From an uncultured Thermoguttaceae bacterium (GTDB lineage Bacteria > Planctomycetota > Planctomycetia > Pirellulales > Thermoguttaceae), in assembly GCA_934725735.1 (NCBI GenBank), contig CAKVCP010000070.1, positions 1 through 11,321 of the forward strand: DNA of 11,321 bases, written 5' to 3'. Both the position numbers and the translations under genes were made by a program. The notes under the pieces are model-generated. The model had not been told where the DNA came from. It did not search any database and was given only the letters and a program-made list of their open reading frames with translations. This document shows, one piece after another, positions 6,895 to 11,321 of this stretch; position 1 is the stretch's first letter; the number at the start of each line of letters is the position of its first letter.

Positions 6895-7572
6895 ATGGAA
6901 AGTCCGAAGGAAGATTTAAAAGAAACAAGCAACGGTACAAAAGCGCCCCTCTTGAAGATACTTTGCGTTCCCTTTACTCCATGCGCGCGTTTTATACGCT
7001 TCTTGTACGACTGGGTGCTCTCTTGGGCACATTCAAAATTCGGGACGATTGCGTTGGCCGCTCTCTCCTTCATGGAAAGTTCATTTTTCCCGATTCCTCC
7101 GGACGTTCTCCAACTCGCTTTGTCCGTTGAACGCCCCCGAAGGTCTTTCTACTATGCCTTCGTAAGCGCGATAGCGTCCGTTTGCGGAGCCGCGTTGGGT
7201 TGGTATATTGGTTATGCGCTTTGGGAGTCTTTGGAACACGTGTTCGTGCCTTCGATTATCTCAGAGGGCGCAATGAACCAAGTGGACAAGTTTTTTGACG
7301 AGTGGGGGATGCTTGCGCTCTTTGGCGCCGCTTTCACACCTATTCCTTTTAAAGCATTCACGATATCCTCGGGAATCGGGGGAATGTCGTTGCCTCTTGT
7401 GCTCCTTTCGTCCCTCGTCGGGAGAAGTCTGCGCTTCTTCCTCATGGCCGCTTTGGTTTTTTTCCTCGGACCTCGTGTGAAAACATGGATAGATAAATAT
7501 TTCGGTTGGTTGACCTTCGCTCTGTTGGCGTTGTTGGTCGGCGGTTTTGCTTGTTTGAAGTTTTTGGTGTAG
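6895..7572 (+). CDS. DedA/VTT-domain membrane protein, YqaA-like
   Basis: A 225-residue integral membrane protein of the DedA superfamily (VTT, or SNARE-associated, domain), closest by eye to the YqaA subgroup. The diagnostic segments are ESSFFPIPPD (61-70), the Gly-rich helix GAALGWYIGYALW (98-110), FTPIPFKAFTISSGIGGM (147-164) with the re-entrant Pro-Ile-Pro loop, and GRSLRFF (176-182). Members of the superfamily are inner-membrane proteins linked to lipid handling and membrane energetics; the role of YqaA itself is not established, so no substrate is assigned. Residues 1-35 form a hydrophilic, Lys/Glu-rich start followed by a basic stretch. The ATG at 6895 is supported by AGGA (6881-6884), with a rather long spacing of ten bases; a later start is possible. 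It precedes metX-metW by 59 bases and may share its transcript. Confidence 0.88.
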   Translation: MESPKEDLKETSNGTKAPLLKILCVPFTPCARFIRFLYDWVLSWAHSKFGTIALAALSFMESSFFPIPPDVLQLALSVERPRRSFYYAFVSAIASVCGAALGWYIGYALWESLEHVFVPSIISEGAMNQVDKFFDEWGMLALFGAAFTPIPFKAFTISSGIGGMSLPLVLLSSLVGRSLRFFLMAALVFFLGPRVKTWIDKYFGWLTFALLALLVGGFACLKFLV

Positions 7573-7577
7573 TCGAA

Positions 7578-7601
7578 ATTTCTCGCAATTTTACGAGAAG
7601 T
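7578..7601 (+). repeat. Small hairpin between the DedA-like gene and metX-metW
   Basis: TTCTCG (7580-7585) pairs with CGAGAA (7594-7599) around an eight-base loop, extended outward by a T-G and an A-T pair. There is no U-tail after it, so it is not a normal terminator. It could stabilise the 3' end of the upstream message or affect metX-metW translation. It may equally be chance. Confidence 0.3.
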
Positions 7602-7631
7602 TCATTCAAAGTTTAAGATAGTCGTAATGGT

Positions 7632-9458
7632 GTGAGAATGGCGACAGAGGCAAATGATCTTTTTGGCAGCAGTGATTCAGTTCGTTCAGGAAAGCCTTTG
7701 GCTTTTGTAAAGACAGCCGTTTTTCCGGGTCCAATAAAGCTTTCGACTGGCGGCGTTCTTCCAGAGGTTCGAGTAGCCTATGAGACTTATGGAGAGCTAT
7801 CGCCGCAAAAGGACAACGCTGTGTTGATATTCCACGCGCTTTCTGGGGATTCTCACGTCGCGGCGCATAACGCCGAAGACGATCCCGGTTGGTGGGACGT
7901 TCTTGTCGGTCCTGGGAAATATGTCGATACGAACCGCTATTTCGTCATTTGCGCGAATGTTTTAGGCGGTTGCCGAGGAACGACCGGCCCTGAAAGCATT
8001 AATCCTGAGACGGGGAAACGCTACGGCATGAGTTTCCCGCCAATCAACGTCGCCGATATTGTCGACGTTCAGCGTATGCTTGTGGAGTCTTTGGGTATCG
8101 ATCGCCTTTTAGCGATTATTGGCGGATCGCTGGGAGGACTCATGGCGATGGACTGGGGAATTCGGTATCCTGATAGCGTCGCGGGGATCGCCGCGATAGC
8201 GACAGGGCCGCGTATGACGACTCAGGCTCTTGCGTTTGACGTCGTCGCGCGTAACGCAATTATGAGCGATCCGAATTTTAAAGGCGGCGAATACTACGAC
8301 CAGGACGAAGGCCCCGTGACGGGGCTCGCTATTGCGAGAATGTTAGGGCATATCACTTACCTCTCGTTGGAATCGATGAATAAAAAATTCAACGCCGATC
8401 GGAACGTCGGGAGGAAGATCGACACTTCTTTTGAAACGAAGTTTTCCGTTGGTTCGTATCTCGCCTACCAGGGAAATAAGTTTGTCGAACGCTTTGACGC
8501 CAATAGCTATCTGGCGCTGACGCTTGCGCTTGACGCGTTTGACTTGGGATCGAATCGTGAAAATTTGATTGCCGCGATGCATCGTTCAATGTGCCGATGG
8601 CTGTTCGTTAGTTTCAGCTCCGACTGGCTCTTTCCTGAATTTCAAGCGCGAGAACTTGTCGACGCCGCCATCGCTTCCGATCGTCGGGTAAGTTATTGCG
8701 CGATTCGGAGCGACTGCGGTCACGACGCCTTCCTTTTGGAAAACGAGTCTCCCGTCTACGGAGGTCTCACTGGTTCCTTCCTACACAATCTTTCCTTGGA
8801 ATTGCGCCCCGGCGCTACCGCCGACGACGAGGGGGCAACGGAAAAGATTGGGAGTCAGAAGACGCCGCCCAAGGAACGCGTCGATTATGACAGTATCCTG
8901 TCGCTGATCCCTCCTAAGACGCGGATTTTAGATCTTGGTTGCGGTAAAGGCGATCTTTTACTTCGCCTTAAAGAACGTGGTCACGATCGGGTGATGGGCG
9001 TCGAATTTGAGGAATCTCTGGTTCTGCGATGCGTTGAAAAGGGGTTAGACGTCGTTATGAGCGATCTTAACGAAGGACTCAAGTCGTTTACCGATCATCA
9101 GTTCGATTTCGTCGTTCTCTCTAAAACCCTCCAACGAATTCGCAATGTCGAAATTGTTATCGAGGAAATGCTGCGAATTGGAACCCGCGCAATTGTAAGT
9201 TTCCCTAATCTTGGGTACAAGAAATATCGATCTCAGCTACATGAGGGGTATGCGCCTCAAACCGATCCCAAACCGGGGAAGAAGTGGTATAACACGAAAG
9301 ACGTTCGCTATTTGACGATTGCAGATTTCGAAGAATTTTGCAGAGAAAAGGGATATCGCGTGTTTCGTAAAGTGGCTCTCAATTCTGAATCCCGTCAGAT
9401 TGTTTGCGCTAGGGAGAATGAAAACGCCGACGTCGTTATCATGGTGATCGGGAGATAA
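7632..9458 (+). CDS. metX/metW: Homoserine O-acyltransferase MetX fused to MetW
   Basis: One frame of 608 residues joins two methionine-pathway proteins. MetX (about 20-390) is an alpha/beta-hydrolase that acylates L-homoserine from acetyl-CoA or succinyl-CoA. It shows NVLGGCRGTTGP (109-120), the nucleophile elbow GGSLGG (164-169, Ser166), FSSDWLFP (328-335, Asp331) and CGHDAFL (362-368, His364), a complete Ser-Asp-His triad. A hydrophilic linker (about 391-415) leads to MetW (about 416-600), a Rossmann-type methyltransferase-like protein: ILDLGCGKGDLL (432-443), GVEFEESLV (456-464), LSKTLQRI (497-504) and SFPNLGYKKYRSQL (523-536). In many bacteria metX and metW are adjacent genes, and MetW is needed for activity of some MetX enzymes. 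Acetyl versus succinyl use cannot be read safely from the sequence. GTG 7632 and ATG 7638 are both possible starts and differ by two residues; neither has a strong ribosome binding site. Confidence 0.94.
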   Translation: MRMATEANDLFGSSDSVRSGKPLAFVKTAVFPGPIKLSTGGVLPEVRVAYETYGELSPQKDNAVLIFHALSGDSHVAAHNAEDDPGWWDVLVGPGKYVDTNRYFVICANVLGGCRGTTGPESINPETGKRYGMSFPPINVADIVDVQRMLVESLGIDRLLAIIGGSLGGLMAMDWGIRYPDSVAGIAAIATGPRMTTQALAFDVVARNAIMSDPNFKGGEYYDQDEGPVTGLAIARMLGHITYLSLESMNKKFNADRNVGRKIDTSFETKFSVGSYLAYQGNKFVERFDANSYLALTLALDAFDLGSNRENLIAAMHRSMCRWLFVSFSSDWLFPEFQARELVDAAIASDRRVSYCAIRSDCGHDAFLLENESPVYGGLTGSFLHNLSLELRPGATADDEGATEKIGSQKTPPKERVDYDSILSLIPPKTRILDLGCGKGDLLLRLKERGHDRVMGVEFEESLVLRCVEKGLDVVMSDLNEGLKSFTDHQFDFVVLSKTLQRIRNVEIVIEEMLRIGTRAIVSFPNLGYKKYRSQLHEGYAPQTDPKPGKKWYNTKDVRYLTIADFEEFCREKGYRVFRKVALNSESRQIVCARENENADVVIMVIGR

Positions 9459-9468
9459 CCGTCTTTAG

Positions 9469-9564
9469 TCGTCAAGGCGCAAGCTAACGAGGCATACGGG
9501 CGATATGCGCGGTTTTGGTCACATTTTTAGGGCTTTTCTGTCTTATAGCCTTGACGAAAACCGC
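9469..9564. repeat. Overlapping inverted repeats upstream of the TPR-like gene
   Basis: TCGTCAAGGC (9469-9478) has a perfect 10-base inverted copy, GCCTTGACGA (9548-9557). A second pair, GCGGTTTT (9509-9516) and AAAACCGC (9557-9564), uses the next bases, so the two stems cross and cannot be simply nested. A third small stem, GCATA/TATGC (9492-9496 and 9504-9508), lies between them. The right-hand arms cover the -35 box of the next gene. Function unknown: the possibilities are an operator, a structured readthrough RNA, or remains of a small inverted-repeat element. Confidence 0.45.
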
Positions 9565-9580
9565 TTTTATCGCTTATATT
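9551..9580 (+). promoter_or_regulatory. Candidate sigma-70-type promoter for the TPR-like gene
   Basis: TTGACG (9551-9556) and TATATT (9575-9580) are separated by 18 bases, the best -35 box in the window. Transcription would begin near 9587, about 58 bases before the chosen ATG at 9645. This rules against the upstream in-frame GTG at 9582 as a start from this promoter. Confidence 0.6.
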
Positions 9581-9644
9581 AGTGGGATATATTAGAGAAC
9601 TGGGACGCCGTATGTTATGGCGTGAGCTATTAAAGGATAGACGA

Positions 9645-10520
9645 ATGAAAAAGGCGAAAAAAGCGGATGAAAAGAACAGTCTTGAACAACTTCTCCTTCG
9701 TTGGAAGGGTTCCTACGAAGCCAACAAGACAAAGACTCACCAGTTTGTTCTGGTTTTTCTCTGCGTCGTGATTGTTGTTTTACTTTTCCGTTCAGGAGTT
9801 TTCCGCGGTTCTAACAAGGGCGATCTTCTTGATTCGACCTATTACGGAGCGACTCAAGCTTCTTTTGCCGGAGCGGGTATGCCTGACGCGAACCAGTTTG
9901 CGACGGTTGCGACCGCGTATTCCAACACAACCTCCGGAGCCGTTCTTCATGCGGACGCGGGCGAAGCTTTCGTGAGATGCGGTTTTAACGAGATCGCGCG
10001 TAAGCAGCGTTATAGCGCTGGCGCCAAGTTGGCCGAAGGCGAAACGTTAGCGGATCCGAAGGTTAGCTTCAATTCCGCCGTCGAAGAATTCTCCAAAGCC
10101 GCGTCTTGCGAAGATGCGTCCGTTGTTTCTCGCGCGTATTACGGTATCGGCGTCGCGAAGGAAGCTTTAGCGTCCGTCGCCGACGATGAAGCCGCCGTGG
10201 CTCAGGCTCTTGAAGAGGCCAAAACCAATTATGAAAAAGCGGTCGACGCTTCTAAAAATTCCCCGTACGTCAAACTTGCCGAGCAACGAATCAACGCTCT
10301 GTCGAAGCCTTTGACAACGAATTACTACAAGAACGCCGCGAATACTTTCGTTAATCTTCCCAATCCGGAAGATACCGCTTCAATCTTGAGCGGCGACGAA
10401 TCCCTGGAGGCCGGTTCGTCGGTCAAGGTTGACAGCGAATTCAATCTTGACGAAGAGTCGACAGACGCCGCGCAGTACGCCGAAGAGACTCAAACGAGCG
10501 AAGAAAGCAAAGAAGAATGA
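9645..10520 (+). CDS. Membrane-anchored TPR-like protein, hypothetical
   Basis: A 291-residue protein with a Lys-rich N terminus, one strong membrane span (about 33-49, VLVFLCVVIVVLLF) and a large extracytoplasmic or cytoplasmic helical part. Residues about 140-220 look like tetratricopeptide-type helix pairs: FNSAVEEFSKAA, AYYGIGVAKEALAS, and ALEEAKTNYEKAVDAS followed by YVKLAEQRINAL. The last 45 residues are acidic and Ser/Thr-rich, and probably disordered. The layout, positive residues before a single span and then TPR helices, recalls YfgM-type proteins, but no specific function can be given. The frame could open earlier, at GTG 9582 or ATG 9612; ATG 9645 is chosen because AAAGGA (9632-9637) lies seven bases before it and because GTG 9582 precedes the predicted transcription start. 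Own promoter and terminator; it converges on the recombinase gene. Confidence 0.82.
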   Translation: MKKAKKADEKNSLEQLLLRWKGSYEANKTKTHQFVLVFLCVVIVVLLFRSGVFRGSNKGDLLDSTYYGATQASFAGAGMPDANQFATVATAYSNTTSGAVLHADAGEAFVRCGFNEIARKQRYSAGAKLAEGETLADPKVSFNSAVEEFSKAASCEDASVVSRAYYGIGVAKEALASVADDEAAVAQALEEAKTNYEKAVDASKNSPYVKLAEQRINALSKPLTTNYYKNAANTFVNLPNPEDTASILSGDESLEAGSSVKVDSEFNLDEESTDAAQYAEETQTSEESKEE

Positions 10521-10552
10521 TTTGCCCCTCGACATAAGAGCGGATGAGATTG

Positions 10553-10583
10553 AAGGAACGCCCGTCGCGAGCGTTCCTTTTTT
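10553..10583 (+). terminator. Rho-independent terminator after the TPR-like gene
   Basis: AAGGAACGC (10553-10561) pairs perfectly with GCGTTCCTT (10571-10579) around a nine-base loop, and the T-run continues to 10583. Its T-run overlaps the TAA stop of the converging recombinase gene (10582-10584), so the two genes end almost on top of each other. Confidence 0.9.
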
Positions 10584-11321
10584 ATTTGTCGTTTCCAGAA
10601 CGAGGATGATTTCGCTTGTAGATTTCAGCCAATCGGGTCATATCTACATGCGTGTAAATTTGGGTAGTGGCAATACTTTCGTGTCCCAACATCGCCTGAA
10701 CTTGCCTTAAATCCGCGCCCCCTTGGAGCAGGTGCGTCGCAAAACTATGTCGTAGGGTGTGTGGACTGACGTTTTGAGGCGCACCAATTCTAATTGCATA
10801 TTTTTTCACAATTTCCCACAGCGCTTCTCTTCGCAGTCTTTGGCCCGTTCTACTCAGAAAAACGTATGAGTTCGGTTTATAAGAAGCGTTTCGCGCGAGA
10901 GGGGAGGAAGGGACGTTAGATCGACGTCGGCGTTCGCTCATCCTTGAGACGACCTCAGGACGTCCGACTTCGATCCAGAGCTTGTAGGCTTTTAAGGCTG
11001 ATTCGCCCAGGAGTAAAATTTGTTCTTTGGAGCCTTTCCCTAATCGCCGACAGCAGGCCCTTTCAAGATAAACGTCTTCGAGGCGCAAATTGACTAATTC
11101 TGACGCTCTAAACCCTGCGGCATAGCAGAATTCCAAAATAGCGCGATCCCTGATCCAGAACTGGTCTACCCCTTCTCGCGGTTCAACGAGCAATCTGTCC
11201 ATTTGTCCAGGGGTGAGAACGGATGGCAAACGATCCCATTTTTTCGGGGAAATCAATAAATCGGCGACGTTTCTATCTATTTTTCCTTCGCCGAGAAGAA
11301 ATCGGAAAAAGACCCTTAACG
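10582..11321 (-). CDS. xerD: Site-specific tyrosine recombinase XerC/XerD (N terminus beyond the right edge)
   Basis: Xer recombinases resolve chromosome dimers at dif during cell division. The frame stays open to the right edge, so the N-terminal core-binding domain is mostly missing; 245 full codons are visible. The codon at 11256-11254 is TTG, and the sequence before it (about VFFRFLLGEGKIDRN) matches the end of a Xer N-terminal domain, so TTG is not the start. The catalytic domain is complete: FRASELVNL with the first Arg, GKGSKEQ with the Lys, SPHTLRHSFATHLL with His and Arg, LGHESIATTQIYTHV with the second His, and the Tyr nucleophile at 10656-10654. An Arg/Ser-rich insertion (around WIEVGRPEVVSRMSERRRR) lengthens the region before the FLSRTGQRL strand. 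XerD is preferred over XerC by the SPKKWDRLP segment, but this is not certain. Nothing nearby suggests a phage or integron integrase. Confidence 0.9.
   Translation of the reverse strand, partial: LRVFFRFLLGEGKIDRNVADLLISPKKWDRLPSVLTPGQMDRLLVEPREGVDQFWIRDRAILEFCYAAGFRASELVNLRLEDVYLERACCRRLGKGSKEQILLLGESALKAYKLWIEVGRPEVVSRMSERRRRSNVPSSPLARNASYKPNSYVFLSRTGQRLRREALWEIVKKYAIRIGAPQNVSPHTLRHSFATHLLQGGADLRQVQAMLGHESIATTQIYTHVDMTRLAEIYKRNHPRSGNDK

Noticed and set aside
7573..7631. SAM riboswitch before metX-metW
   Set aside because: The gap is only 59 bases, holds a single 6-bp hairpin, and shows none of the conserved SAM-I or SAM-II features I know.
10582..11321. Phage or integron integrase, marking a mobile element
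   Set aside because: The motifs fit chromosomal XerC/D, and there are no att-like repeats, tRNA gene, phage genes or cassette genes nearby.

Overview
The window reads as an ordinary bacterial chromosome segment, most likely from a planctomycete (inference). Reasons: the collinear ribH-nusB-ftsY block, a rhomboid-family membrane protein with the C-terminal LDKIS...SLT helical tail, a homoserine acyltransferase joined to MetW in one polypeptide, and a single-span TPR-like protein with a long acidic tail. Base composition looks balanced and codon use even, with no visible island of foreign DNA. No tRNA, rRNA, CRISPR array, insertion sequence or integrated phage was seen.

Layout. Bases 1-579 (minus) hold the first 193 codons of a polytopic membrane protein resembling the N-terminal half of TgpA-type transglutaminases; the gene leaves the window on the left. 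A hairpin terminator (602-642) separates it from a minus-strand cluster transcribed right to left: coaE (3201-3830), ribH (2186-3040), nusB (1664-2107) and ftsY (670-1581). These serve CoA synthesis, riboflavin synthesis, rRNA antitermination and co-translational protein targeting. A 192-base divergent region (3831-4022) separates coaE from a plus-strand series of independent units: a rhomboid-fold protein (4023-4895, own promoter and terminator), rhamnulokinase rhaB (5117-6631, own terminator), a DedA/VTT membrane protein followed after 59 bases by a metX-metW fusion (6895-7572, 7632-9458), and a membrane-anchored TPR-like protein (9645-10520). The latter converges on a XerC/D tyrosine recombinase (minus, 10582 to the right edge, incomplete at its N terminus) across a strong terminator.

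Most genes are housekeeping and no new multi-gene system is evident. The most notable points are: (1) the rhomboid-fold protein has lost both catalytic dyad residues (Ser to Thr, His to Asn) while keeping the fold motifs and C-terminal tail, so it is probably a pseudoprotease; (2) lumazine synthase carries an extra C-terminal tail of about 115 residues, first strongly acidic and then Gly/Lys/Arg/Phe-rich, unusual for a shell-forming enzyme; (3) MetX and MetW are one polypeptide; (4) overlapping inverted repeats lie between metX-metW and the TPR-like gene, one arm covering the -35 box. Both edge genes are incomplete, and two apparent starts (TTG at 11256, GTG at 9582) are probably not real starts.
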